A stretch of 64,000 nucleotides of DNA, from positions 228,041 to 292,040 of the forward strand of contig JANQSA010000048.1 of the NCBI GenBank assembly GCA_028284285.1. The letters run 5' to 3'. Shown here one piece after another: positions 18,294 to 27,315 of this stretch. Each line of letters opens with the position of its first letter. Within the stretch, counting starts at the first letter, position 1. A program made the position numbers and the translations under genes. A model generated the notes under the pieces. It ran no database searches. It saw only the letters and a program-made list of their open reading frames with translations, and was not told where the DNA came from. Origin of the DNA: Croceivirga sp. (GTDB lineage Bacteria; Bacteroidota; Bacteroidia; Flavobacteriales; Flavobacteriaceae).

Positions 18294-19057
18294 CCGCTAT
18301 CATAAATTAAATTATGCCCGGTCATCCCTATTGAACCATCAGATACTAAAAACTCCACAGGGTTTGCCACTTCAACAGGTTCCAACATTCTATTTTGTGG
18401 ATTAAGTGAACTATACTTTTTAATAAATTCATCAGGTGTTCTTCCCTTAACGCCTCCGAAGGATACACTGTTTACCCGTATATTTTTATCCGAAAGTCTT
18501 ACCGCTAATTCTTTGGTAAGGTGAATTTGGGATGCTTTTGAAATGCCGTATTGAATTGGAGATTGTTGTGCAAAATCATCATACAAATAAGGAGTTGGTG
18601 CTACTACCCCATAAATGGAGGAAACAAAAATTATGTTTTTCAAAGCTTTTCCAAAATCAGACTTTAAGATATTCATTGTCAATTCATATGGAATTGCTAC
18701 CCCAAGTTTAAACTCGCCCATAATATTTTCAATAGAGCTTGTTCCGTCTTCCCCGATTGCAAGCATATCGAGAGATCTTGCATTATAAATTATTACTTCA
18801 GGATATATCTTTTCTTTCTTAAAAAAGTCAATGAAATTCTCAACATAAGTATTTTTCAAAAAGTCGACTTCTAACAAAAGAAGATTGTTTTCAAGACCAT
18901 CTAAATCCAGTTCTTTGATCAATTGTTTTCTTTTGTCTTTGTTCCGTGTGGTAATAATTATCCTATGCCCTTTTTTCAAAAGGCGTAAAACCAATTGCTT
19001 TCCTACTAGGCCTGTACCGCCTGTAATAACTATTGTTTTAAGCTTACTTATCTCCAT
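18278..19057 (-). CDS. Short-chain dehydrogenase/reductase of the Pse cluster
   Basis: A classical SDR of 259 residues: TGGTGLVGKQLVLRL at residues 12-26 binds NAD(P), FVSSIYGVV supplies the Ser and YGISKASQIHL the Tyr-x3-Lys pair; NIRVNSVSFGGVKG follows as in FabG-like enzymes. It overlaps both neighbours (pseF and the Gfo/Idh gene). Its substrate is unknown. With the aldo/keto reductase and Gfo/Idh gene it forms a three-gene oxidoreductase block inserted between pseC and pseF, most likely modifying the nonulosonate or a precursor. Confidence 0.82.
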   Translation of the reverse strand: MEISKLKTIVITGGTGLVGKQLVLRLLKKGHRIIITTRNKDKRKQLIKELDLDGLENNLLLLEVDFLKNTYVENFIDFFKKEKIYPEVIIYNARSLDMLAIGEDGTSSIENIMGEFKLGVAIPYELTMNILKSDFGKALKNIIFVSSIYGVVAPTPYLYDDFAQQSPIQYGISKASQIHLTKELAVRLSDKNIRVNSVSFGGVKGRTPDEFIKKYSSLNPQNRMLEPVEVANPVEFLVSDGSIGMTGHNLIYDSGWTIW

Positions 19058-19943
19058 TCTCTATTATTCGTACAATTTCCAGCACATCACTTTCTGATAA
19101 ATTAGCTTTTCTTTTATGAACCAACTGAATAAAATAACGCAAAGACTCTCGAAAAGCATAAAATGTGTCTTCAAAATGGATTTCCCTATATGTTTCTTTT
19201 CCTTGTAACGTGATTTGTAAAGGGGATTTAACAGTTCCCGTAACTGTAAAAATAGCGGTCAGGCTAGCCCATCTGACCAATACTTTTACAATGTCTTTAT
19301 CGTTGAACAATTTCCTTATTTCCAACAAACTGCCACGTTCAGGAAACATTTTAACAACTGGCTCTATGATGTGAATTGCATATTTTTTCCAATCTTTCAT
19401 AATTGAAGCTTCAACATAACTATATTCATCACTCCCAAAAATAAAATCAAACTCTTTTGCAAATCTCATAGCAGAGCATGTAAAGATTATTTGATTATTT
19501 TTCTTTCCCATATTTAAAATCTCTTTTGCTTCCTTATAGGAAAAGGCCAAAGGCTTATCTATGAAAATTGGAATTCCTGCTTCTATGAAAGGTCTAACAA
19601 ATTCTAAATGGTTTTCAGCATCATCCCTTGCCAGCAGAACTGCATCAACAAAATTGATTAAATCTTCTTTTTTTTTGACTACATTGTTTATTTTGGAAAA
19701 ACTGGCGACTTCGTTGGAGATATCAAGCGATTGGGTCCAAATATGTGTTACCTCAGCTAAATCTGTTAGAAAAGAATCTGGGTACTTTTCTTTCTCTAGA
19801 TATTCTGGGATTACTTTAAAAGGACAATGAAAATTGTTGTCAAAACCATTAAATATGGCACTCCATGAGTATGGGTGACCATTACCCTTGCTTAATCCTA
19901 TCACACCCAATTTTAACTTTTCATCAGTCTTTATTGTTTCCAT
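19044..19943 (-). CDS. Gfo/Idh/MocA family oxidoreductase
   Basis: A 299-residue protein with an N-terminal Rossmann domain (KLGVIGLSKGNGHPYSW, with an unusual long Gly loop) and the family signature IFIDKPLAFSYKEA near residue 120, where the Lys of the [ED]-K-P motif is catalytic. The C-terminal half should be the substrate-binding beta-sheet domain. Family members oxidise or reduce sugar hydroxyls or ketones with NAD(P). It overlaps the aldo/keto reductase by 13 bases and the SDR by 14. The reaction in this pathway is not known. Confidence 0.8.
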   Translation of the reverse strand: METIKTDEKLKLGVIGLSKGNGHPYSWSAIFNGFDNNFHCPFKVIPEYLEKEKYPDSFLTDLAEVTHIWTQSLDISNEVASFSKINNVVKKKEDLINFVDAVLLARDDAENHLEFVRPFIEAGIPIFIDKPLAFSYKEAKEILNMGKKNNQIIFTCSAMRFAKEFDFIFGSDEYSYVEASIMKDWKKYAIHIIEPVVKMFPERGSLLEIRKLFNDKDIVKVLVRWASLTAIFTVTGTVKSPLQITLQGKETYREIHFEDTFYAFRESLRYFIQLVHKRKANLSESDVLEIVRIIENGDK

Positions 19944-20839
19944 TTCGAAGGATTTAAAAGCTCACTGTTTTTTACTTCAAACCTGTCTATTTTAGTAAAT
20001 AATGAAGAATCATAGTTTCGGTTTATTGCCTGAATATTACTTTCCAATTGAGTAATCGAATCAATCCCTATTAAAACCTTATCAATATAATTTTTCGACA
20101 GCGGATAGTTAATCGCCAATTGATGTATGGAGATTAAATTGGATTTACAAAAATCCCTAATCTTCTTAAGTTCATCTTTTAACTCCAATATAGTACCACT
20201 CAATGTGTCAATATCTTTAAAAAACAAACCTTGTAAGAATGACGATCTAGTGTGAATTTCCAAACCCCTTTTTTTTGTCTTATCCAAAATCGAAAATCTT
20301 TGACTATGATTGTCCAACAAGTTGAAGGGTAGTTGTACCAAATCAATACAATCGTAAGTAAGTAACTCTTCCAACTGCATGTTAGAATAAACGGAGACAC
20401 CTATTTTGTTCACTTTCCCCGTTGATTTGAGTTTTGTTATTTGTTCGGCAAAAAAGTCATAGTTGATTCTAAAATCATCGAAAGAATGGAACATGTAACC
20501 ATATAATCTAGGCGTTTTAAATTGTTTTAAGAGTTTGTCAACTCTCTCGACCAATTGGGGTTTCGCTTCGTTTTCGTAGTTTGAATACTTAGTAATAATT
20601 TCAAAACGATTGACTGAGTTTAAGTGATATTCACTAATAATTTTATGCGAATCACCATATGCTTCAGCAGTATCTAAGATGCCTATCCCTAGACTAAAAG
20701 CTTTATCTAAAATTTGAAAAACATCTTCTTTACTTGGTCTTCCTTTGGTATTGTTGATACCATAGTTGGTTCCAAATTGTACTGTTCCAAGTATAATTTT
20801 ATTAACTTTCGACAAATGCACATACTTTTTCAATGACAA
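19931..20839 (-). CDS. Aldo/keto reductase
   Basis: A TIM-barrel oxidoreductase of 302 residues. The catalytic tetrad is visible: Asp and Tyr in ILDTAEAYGDS, Lys in EIITKYSN and His in YMFHSFDDF. KIGVSVYSNMQLEEL and LDLVQ-type strands follow the family order. Its start overlaps the end of pseC by 38 bases; a GTG at codon 7 (20821) would reduce this. AKRs in nonulosonate loci are known as accessory genes, but I cannot tell which carbon is reduced. Confidence 0.82.
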   Translation of the reverse strand: MSLKKYVHLSKVNKIILGTVQFGTNYGINNTKGRPSKEDVFQILDKAFSLGIGILDTAEAYGDSHKIISEYHLNSVNRFEIITKYSNYENEAKPQLVERVDKLLKQFKTPRLYGYMFHSFDDFRINYDFFAEQITKLKSTGKVNKIGVSVYSNMQLEELLTYDCIDLVQLPFNLLDNHSQRFSILDKTKKRGLEIHTRSSFLQGLFFKDIDTLSGTILELKDELKKIRDFCKSNLISIHQLAINYPLSKNYIDKVLIGIDSITQLESNIQAINRNYDSSLFTKIDRFEVKNSELLNPSKWKQ

Positions 20840-21953
20840 AATCTTGCTCTTCTTGATTTAAAGTAGGATACATTGGGAGACTAATGCACCTGTCATAATA
20901 TTTTTCTGAATTACTTAAATCAGCTTCTGAATATCCGATTTTTTCATAATAAGGTAATTTATGCACAGGTATATAATGAATTTGTGCATATATTTTATTC
21001 GTCCTAAGGTATTCGTATAGACCTGCTCTATTCTCTACTTCGACAACAAACAAATGATGTGCATTGTATGAATTCTTGGGTAAGAATTGATAATTAATCT
21101 TGTTTTTAAATGCTTCCTTATATCTAGATGCTATTTCATTCCTTTTTTTGACACCGGCTACATTTTTTTTGAGCTGTACAATTCCAAGCGCAGACTGTAT
21201 ATCTGTAAGCCGATAATTAAACCCAAGCTCTCGCATTTCATAATACCATCCTCCATGATTTTGAGCCATGTTTTCTTTTGTTATACCGTGGGTTCTTAAC
21301 ATGGCTATTTTTTTAAACAGTTTTTCGGAATTCGTAGTTACCATTCCTCCCTCACCACAAGCAATATGTTTCACAGGATGAAACGAAAAGACCCCAATAT
21401 CAGCATAGTGCGCATTTCCACACATTTGCTTATTCCCAGAAGAGTCGGTAAAGTATCCCCCAGGTGCATGGCAGGCGTCTTCTATAATCCATAAATTGAA
21501 CTCATCGGCTAGCTTTCTAAACTCTTCCATATTAACCGGAAGACCGGCAAAATCAACCGGGATTATTCCTTTAAAAAACCCTTTAGGTTTACTTTCTAAA
21601 AGTTCCCTGGTTTTTTCCAATGACAACAGATACGTGTTAGGGTCAATATCTGCAAACCATACTTCTGCGCCCACATATCTGGCACAATTGGCAGAGGCGG
21701 CAAATGTAATTGGACTAGTTATAATTCGTTCGCCCTTTTTCAATCCCAGGGCAATTACTCCAAGATGCAGGCCAGCTGTTGCATTATTTACAGCAATTGC
21801 ATATCTAGCACCTACATACTTAGCGAAGGCTTCTTCAAATTCCGAAATCTTAGGACCTTGGGTTAAATAATCTGCTTTAAGTACAGAAACTACCGCCTCG
21901 ATGTCGGAATCATCGATATATTGCCTCCCATAGGGAATAGGTTTCATTTTCAT
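20802..21953 (-). CDS. pseC: UDP-4-amino-4,6-dideoxy-N-acetyl-beta-L-altrosamine transaminase
   Basis: A PLP-dependent DegT/DnrJ/EryC1 aminotransferase of 383 residues that adds the C4 amino group in pseudaminic acid synthesis. The start MKPIPYGRQYIDDSDIEAV is characteristic, IIEDACHAPGG holds the PLP-binding Asp/Ala-His, and SFHPVKHIACGEGGMV near residue 189 holds the Schiff-base Lys. C-terminal LHHIY-like substrate strands (QIHYIPVHKLPYY) are present. It follows pseB by 6 bases. The identity is strong because of the motif set and pairing with pseB. Confidence 0.95.
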   Translation of the reverse strand: MKMKPIPYGRQYIDDSDIEAVVSVLKADYLTQGPKISEFEEAFAKYVGARYAIAVNNATAGLHLGVIALGLKKGERIITSPITFAASANCARYVGAEVWFADIDPNTYLLSLEKTRELLESKPKGFFKGIIPVDFAGLPVNMEEFRKLADEFNLWIIEDACHAPGGYFTDSSGNKQMCGNAHYADIGVFSFHPVKHIACGEGGMVTTNSEKLFKKIAMLRTHGITKENMAQNHGGWYYEMRELGFNYRLTDIQSALGIVQLKKNVAGVKKRNEIASRYKEAFKNKINYQFLPKNSYNAHHLFVVEVENRAGLYEYLRTNKIYAQIHYIPVHKLPYYEKIGYSEADLSNSEKYYDRCISLPMYPTLNQEEQDFVIEKVCAFVES

Positions 21954-21959
21954 ATTGAT

Positions 21960-22976
21960 CTAAGCCGAAAATGTTGGGTCCACATGATTTCTAATTAAGC
22001 TCCTTAAACCCTCTACAGTTTCCCAGTTATCATTATTCCCAGAATTATAGCTGAATCCATGAGGTACTTTTTTGGCCCTAAATTTTTTGATGAATTCATC
22101 CAAATCCCAATTTGGGGTTACCGGAAGAATAGCAAAATACTTGCCAAGATCATAAGCATAAAAGGAATCTGAGGGCGTTATCATCTCTTCATGGATTTTT
22201 TCCCCAGGACGAATTCCCACAACTGGTTTTTCACACTCAGGACCAATTGCCTCGGCCACATCCAAAATTCTATAAGATGGTATCTTTGGGACAAATAACT
22301 CCCCCCCCCAAGCATTTTCCAAGGCATGCATTACCATTTCCACTCCACTAGCAAGTGAAATGTTGAAACGTGTCATGTTCTTATCCGTAATTGGAAGTGT
22401 ATTGTCTATTTTCTTTCTCTTGATAAAGAAAGGGATAACCGAACCATTGGAACCCATCACGTTACCATAGCGTACCACAGAAAATCGAATAGGATTCTTA
22501 CCTTTGATATTATTAGCAGCAACAAACAATTTGTCAGAGGTTAATTTTGTTGCGCCGTAAAGATTAATTGGGGCACATGCTTTGTCTGTTGATAACGCTA
22601 CTACTCGGCTAACTCCAGTAACTAAACAAGCGTCAACTACATTTTGTGCCCCCCCAATATTGGTCTTGATACATTCTTCTGGGTTGTATTCCGCCAAGTG
22701 AACGTGTTTCATTGCTGCTGCATGAATTACATAATCAACATCCTCAAAAGCTCTTTTAAGTCGTTCTTTATCCCGTACATCCCCAATAAAAAAACGTATT
22801 TGGGGATATTTGTTTTCAGGATAATCCTGAGCCATTTGAAATTGTTTTTGCTCATCCCTGGAAAAAACAATCAATCTTCTAATTTTAGGGTGCTTGCGCA
22901 AAATGGTATGGGTAAGTGCTTTTCCCAAAGAACCAGTACCTCCCGTTATCAATAAAGATTTGCCCTCGTAAAACAT
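21960..22976 (-). CDS. pseB: UDP-N-acetylglucosamine 4,6-dehydratase (inverting)
   Basis: First enzyme of pseudaminic acid synthesis: UDP-GlcNAc to the 4-keto-6-deoxy-L-arabino intermediate. The 338-residue SDR starts FYEGKSLLITGGTGSLGKAL, and the inverting-type signature YVIHAAAMKHVHLAEYNP and INLYGATKLTSDKLF with catalytic Lys are present; VRYGNVMGSNGSVIPFF and PGEKIHEEMI complete the PseB pattern. Length is typical of the soluble form without the membrane domain of FlaA1/WbpM homologues. Lies 18 bases after the chain-length regulator gene. Confidence 0.95.
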   Translation of the reverse strand: MFYEGKSLLITGGTGSLGKALTHTILRKHPKIRRLIVFSRDEQKQFQMAQDYPENKYPQIRFFIGDVRDKERLKRAFEDVDYVIHAAAMKHVHLAEYNPEECIKTNIGGAQNVVDACLVTGVSRVVALSTDKACAPINLYGATKLTSDKLFVAANNIKGKNPIRFSVVRYGNVMGSNGSVIPFFIKRKKIDNTLPITDKNMTRFNISLASGVEMVMHALENAWGGELFVPKIPSYRILDVAEAIGPECEKPVVGIRPGEKIHEEMITPSDSFYAYDLGKYFAILPVTPNWDLDEFIKKFRAKKVPHGFSYNSGNNDNWETVEGLRSLIRNHVDPTFSA

Positions 22977-22994
22977 ATTCTTGTCGATATTTTA

Positions 22995-24062
22995 TTAACT
23001 TTTTTGATATTCTTTTAAATAGCTGTTTAAATTCCTTATCACCAACATAATAATTGTAATTATAAGAAATGCTATCGGCGAAATAAACTTATAGCTATTC
23101 CAAAACCCTCTTTGCTCAACACCTCTAATAGGAAAGTCACTGATAACATTTAGAATTGAAGATTTGTTCGCCCGTTCTCGATTTAACGCAACTAATCGAT
23201 TTTTTAAAATTTCCCGTTCCTGAACAAGAGCCAGTTCTTTATTCTGAGATTCTCCATTCTCAGCTAAGTTAATATTTGTGCCCTGCATGGGTTTGTCCGC
23301 CTCTTTCACTAAAACGGTTTTGTAAAGTAGTTGTAAGGAATCAATCTCTGTTAGTTGTTGGTTATATATCTTTTCTTGTAAGTCGAGGTTCTCATCGTTG
23401 ATCCTTTTCTGTAGCTTAAAATAATCGTTAGCAGCAATGGATTTCACTATGGCCGGTTGTATCTTTTTCGCCACTTTATCATCTGTGGCTATTACGGAAA
23501 TCCGATGAAATCGTGCATCCAGGGAATTGAAATTTTTTAAATAGCTTTCATAATCCAATGCCTTGACAGTAGTAGTATCCAATTCCCGGATAAACTCATC
23601 AAAAAGTCTTATTTTCTGATTTTCATCGGAATAAGAGTCAACAAAAACCTCCCTAATACTAGCTGCTTCAGTAACCGTAATTTCGAAGGCATTTGACAGG
23701 GATACGGAATCTTCGGCTTTCGCCAAATCATTATAAAAATCAATGTTGTTGTACAACTGCTGTACACTATTGAAATTGGGCTCTACAACCATCCGGGAGA
23801 TGTATTTTGGGGTTTTAAACAAATCTGCCAAAAACCCTCCAACACCTCCTAATACAACAGCAGACACCAAAAGAATAAAATTCTTTTGCAGAAATAATAG
23901 AAAGAGAATAATTCCATGGAAAATTCCTTTGAAAATAGCTCCAATAAAATTGAACAGCTTTTGAAACCCTCTGCCTATCAACTGGAATAATTGGCCTAAG
24001 TCAATCTCATCTGAGGAGTTGCTTTGTTTAGGTGTGTTTTGTTGTTGTGGTAAGTTTTCCAT
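22995..24062 (-). CDS. Wzz-like polysaccharide chain-length determinant family protein
   Basis: A 355-residue polysaccharide co-polymerase-like protein: a membrane helix near residues 62-83 (FILLVSAVVLGGVGGFLADL), a long periplasmic region with predicted helices (QLTEIDSLQLLYKTV, ILKNRLVALNRERANKS), and a second helix near the C-terminus (SPIAFLIITIIMLVIRNLNS). It has no cytoplasmic tyrosine-kinase domain. Wzz proteins set the length of polymers made by Wzy. It is the first gene of the polysaccharide genes, 3 bases after the DUF6909 gene. Confidence 0.8.
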   Translation of the reverse strand: MENLPQQQNTPKQSNSSDEIDLGQLFQLIGRGFQKLFNFIGAIFKGIFHGIILFLLFLQKNFILLVSAVVLGGVGGFLADLFKTPKYISRMVVEPNFNSVQQLYNNIDFYNDLAKAEDSVSLSNAFEITVTEAASIREVFVDSYSDENQKIRLFDEFIRELDTTTVKALDYESYLKNFNSLDARFHRISVIATDDKVAKKIQPAIVKSIAANDYFKLQKRINDENLDLQEKIYNQQLTEIDSLQLLYKTVLVKEADKPMQGTNINLAENGESQNKELALVQEREILKNRLVALNRERANKSSILNVISDFPIRGVEQRGFWNSYKFISPIAFLIITIIMLVIRNLNSYLKEYQKS

Positions 24063-24065
24063 AGG

Positions 24066-25751
24066 TTATGAATTGAAAATCTGTTCCAAAAATTTATCGG
24101 TTATCAAATAGGTAGGTTTTACCCCTTGAGTACCTAAACCTCCGGAAGCTAAGGTACTACCCGTTTCCAAAGGATTATCCGATGCGTAATAGGCATATCT
24201 GGTTTTTACGTCCTTTCGTATACTTTTACGAATTTTTGACGCGGATTGGATGGCTTTTTGGTAATGCACCCCTTCCATTTCCAAACCAATGACATTCCAG
24301 GTACTTTCATGGAAGAATTTTAGAATATCTTTATTCTGCAATGATGTTCCCAAAACCGTAACCATAGTGCCTTCAAAAACCTGTAAGCCGTATCCCTCAA
24401 AATGCTTGGCGCTAAGCTCATTTTTAAAAGGATAATTATCCGCCGTCCCCTCGAAAATATGTGCCGAAGGAATCATTAAATCCCCTTTTTCCCCATCCAG
24501 TATACCGGCTTTTCCCATTATTGAAATAGAACAAACATCCAAATACGTCTTTCTGTTTTCTATATAATAGGGTTTTAACAACTCATCAATGGTTTCATAA
24601 GCCTGCTCACCAAAAGCGTAATCCATGACAAAGATAACGGGTTTTTCGGCTTCACTCTTTTCTTCCTTAAAGGAGTAACAACAGGCGGTATCATTAAACT
24701 TGGCCGTATCAAAAAGCTGCACTCCTATATTGGTGCCGGATTTGTCTTCAATATGCACCATACCATTCTTTCGCGCCATTTGTTGCACTTTCTTCTGTAG
24801 CGCGTTATTCTCCGGAAGACTTAAAGCCTGATAAATATCTAATTTCTTCTGATTGGGAAATTCATGTTTTAATGCCGTACTGGCAAAAAGCGTATTCATA
24901 ACGCTATGCATATTCGCACTTATGATGTGAATGGGCCGTTCGAGCAAATTCAATTCCCATAATTTTTCTTTTATGGCATTCGCCCAGCGTTCACCATGGA
25001 TATGATGCCCTAAACGCTCTCTGAGTAAAGGGCTAAAAGTTATGGTTCTTTTATTTCCAGTGGTCTCCTCCTCTAATGCCAGTTTTCCCAACCAATACAT
25101 AATCTCTAAAAACCGATCCGGTTGCTCGCCATTACCTAGTTTTTCATGTATTTCCACTACCTCCTCAAATGTCCTTCCTAAAATATTGGCCAGGTGAATC
25201 AATGCCACTTCCCGTTCTGCCTCAGATTTTCTTTTCCTATGTATAAATTCTACCAGCTTGTCCCAATCCCGAACCGTAGTTTGGTCTTCTTCGATTAAAA
25301 CCCGGTCACATATTTTGTTGGATTCAATGAAAAGAAAGGTCAGATGTGTCAAAATATCATAAATATCGGAACGCCCCCGAGTGATCTCAATATTCATCTG
25401 TTCTTCATCAATTCGGTAGCAATTTCTCCTTCTTTTTGGTGGGATAATAGGCTTTAGGTGGGACTTTGAAAATCCTTCATCAGAGGTTAGATTAATAAAT
25501 CGGCATTGCTCTATACCTTCCGGTAGCCGTTCAAGGACATAGATCAATCCATTTAGTTCCCCTTTTTCTTCGGCTATAGAACCGTAAATCTCCGGACGCA
25601 AAACAAGTAAAGCATTTTTAAGTGCATTTCCCGAAACTCCCGAAGGTTTGTAGAAGCCCCTGTTGAGCAGATGACGCATAGTAATGTACAAACGCTCTAT
25701 CGCATTTGTGGATTCCTGCGCCCGAGTGGTTTCCTTAATTTTGGTGATCAT
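24066..25751 (-). CDS. DUF6909 family protein (possible nucleoside-phosphorylase-like C-terminus)
   Basis: A 561-residue cytosolic-looking protein of a conserved Bacteroidota family of unknown function. I take the ATG at 25751 (MITKIKETTRAQESTNA); a start six codons upstream is possible. The N-terminal half is helical and charged. The C-terminal half has FVMDYAFGEQAYETIDELL near residue 375 and VIGLEMEGVHYQKAI near 490; the second resembles the E-M-E-G motif that binds ribose in MTA/SAH and AMP nucleosidases. That link is my inference from a short pattern. It lies between GH3 and wzz genes on the same strand with small gaps. Confidence 0.7.
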   Translation of the reverse strand: MITKIKETTRAQESTNAIERLYITMRHLLNRGFYKPSGVSGNALKNALLVLRPEIYGSIAEEKGELNGLIYVLERLPEGIEQCRFINLTSDEGFSKSHLKPIIPPKRRRNCYRIDEEQMNIEITRGRSDIYDILTHLTFLFIESNKICDRVLIEEDQTTVRDWDKLVEFIHRKRKSEAEREVALIHLANILGRTFEEVVEIHEKLGNGEQPDRFLEIMYWLGKLALEEETTGNKRTITFSPLLRERLGHHIHGERWANAIKEKLWELNLLERPIHIISANMHSVMNTLFASTALKHEFPNQKKLDIYQALSLPENNALQKKVQQMARKNGMVHIEDKSGTNIGVQLFDTAKFNDTACCYSFKEEKSEAEKPVIFVMDYAFGEQAYETIDELLKPYYIENRKTYLDVCSISIMGKAGILDGEKGDLMIPSAHIFEGTADNYPFKNELSAKHFEGYGLQVFEGTMVTVLGTSLQNKDILKFFHESTWNVIGLEMEGVHYQKAIQSASKIRKSIRKDVKTRYAYYASDNPLETGSTLASGGLGTQGVKPTYLITDKFLEQIFNS

Positions 25752-25807
25752 TGCCCTCTTTCGGCACAAAAATACATGAAATTCTACTTCTAAAAAGTGC
25801 CTTATCC

Positions 25808-27310
25808 TTAGTCTTTGTGCTTAAAAGAATAAAGCGCTTCCGCCAATTTCCGATCATTGGATAGCCGTTGTACTTTGTTCTGTCCGCCCAGTTTGCCTAT
25901 AGACTTCATATAATCTTTAAATCCTCCTTTTTGTATTGGAGTAACCTTTAACGGTTGCAATATTTTCCCCGTTATAAGGTCCAGATAGTAGCTGTTTTGC
26001 AGCTGTAATGAGTTATCCAAAATGGCTTTGAAGGCGTTTAAATCATCGGGAACTCTTTCAAATTCAACCAACCATTCGTGATAGGGAAGTTGCCCATTTG
26101 GCGGATTGGTCTCCGGTGCAACAGTAAACTCGTTTACCAGGGCGTTTGTCTGATCAACCCCCATTTTCATTGCCTCTTCCACTTCCTTTGCAATTACGTG
26201 CTCTCCAAACGCTGAAATAAAATGTTTAATCCTCCCGGAGACGATTACTTTAAACGGATCCTTTGAAATAAACTGAACGGTATCTCCCAAATTGTACGCC
26301 CAGAGTCCCGCATTGGTGCTAATGATCATCACATAGTTCTTTTCCAGCTCCACTTCATTCAGCAACAAGCGCCGTGGATTCTCGGTAAAGAACTCATCGG
26401 CCGGTACAAACTCATAAAAGATACCGGCATCCAGCAGCAGCAGCATTCCTTTTTGATCCTGAGTATCCTGATAGGCAAAAAATCCTTCACTGGCCGGAAA
26501 AAGTTCAATACTATCTACATGGCGACCTATGAGATCTTCAAACTTGGGCCGGTAGGGTTCATAATTGACCCCTCCATAGATAAAAAGCTGGAAATTTTGA
26601 AAAAGTTCACCAATTTTTTTCTTGTGCTTTTGCTTCAATTTTTCAAAATACATCTGTACCCAAGATGGAATACCGGCAATAACTGTCATATTTTCCTGCT
26701 CTGTTTCTGCTATAATAGCATCCACTTTGGTCTCCCAGTCCTCTATGCAGTTCGTTTCCCAACTGGGCAATCGGTTTTTTTGAAGATACCCGGGGACATA
26801 ATGTGCAGAAATACCGGAAAGTCTCCCCGTTTTAATACCGCCTTTTGTACTCAATACCGGACTTCCCTGAAGAAAAATCATCTTTCCGTCTACAAAATCA
26901 GAATTCCCGGTTTCATGAATATAATTCAGAATAGCATCTCTGGATGCGTTTACCTGGCATTTAATGGATTCTTTGGTAATGGGGATATATTTTACACCGG
27001 ATGTGGTGCCCGAGGTTTTTGCCAGGTATAGTGGTTTTCCCGGCCATAGCGTATCCTTGTTGCCTTGTAGCATTAGCTCCACATAGGGACGTAATTCCTC
27101 ATAATCCCGTATGGGAACCTTTTTCACAAAGGTTTCGTGAGAAGATATTGAACTGAAATCGTGATCTTTTCCAAATTTCGTCGCTCCTGCCTTTTTTATC
27201 AGCGACCGGAATACCTTTTGCTGCGTCCCAATGGGGTTCCGTATCCATTTGGCATTCTTCCTTGCCATTTGCTGTGCAAATATCTTCGCGGCAAAAGCTT
27301 TCAGGGACAT
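25808..27310 (-). CDS. GH3 auxin-responsive promoter family protein (acyl-adenylate/amido-synthetase fold)
   Basis: A 500-residue member of the ANL-type GH3 family, best known in plants for joining amino acids to jasmonate or auxin through an acyl-adenylate. The ATP-binding P-loop LAKTSGTTSGVKYIPI is near residue 95, YGGVNYEPYRPKFE near 250, ELFPASEGFFAYQD near 275 and YNLGDTVQFISKDPF followed by GRIKHFISAFGEHV near 345-375. These are the standard GH3 motifs. The bacterial substrate is unknown. It begins 6 bases after the M23 peptidase gene ends and continues closely to DUF6909. Confidence 0.9.
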   Translation of the reverse strand: MSLKAFAAKIFAQQMARKNAKWIRNPIGTQQKVFRSLIKKAGATKFGKDHDFSSISSHETFVKKVPIRDYEELRPYVELMLQGNKDTLWPGKPLYLAKTSGTTSGVKYIPITKESIKCQVNASRDAILNYIHETGNSDFVDGKMIFLQGSPVLSTKGGIKTGRLSGISAHYVPGYLQKNRLPSWETNCIEDWETKVDAIIAETEQENMTVIAGIPSWVQMYFEKLKQKHKKKIGELFQNFQLFIYGGVNYEPYRPKFEDLIGRHVDSIELFPASEGFFAYQDTQDQKGMLLLLDAGIFYEFVPADEFFTENPRRLLLNEVELEKNYVMIISTNAGLWAYNLGDTVQFISKDPFKVIVSGRIKHFISAFGEHVIAKEVEEAMKMGVDQTNALVNEFTVAPETNPPNGQLPYHEWLVEFERVPDDLNAFKAILDNSLQLQNSYYLDLITGKILQPLKVTPIQKGGFKDYMKSIGKLGGQNKVQRLSNDRKLAEALYSFKHKD

Positions 27311-27315
27311 TGTAC

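Noticed and set aside
26453..27031. 192-codon plus-strand frame opposite the GH3 gene
   Set aside because: It is antisense to a clear GH3 protein with conserved motifs, has no conserved features and cysteine- and aromatic-rich nonsense composition.
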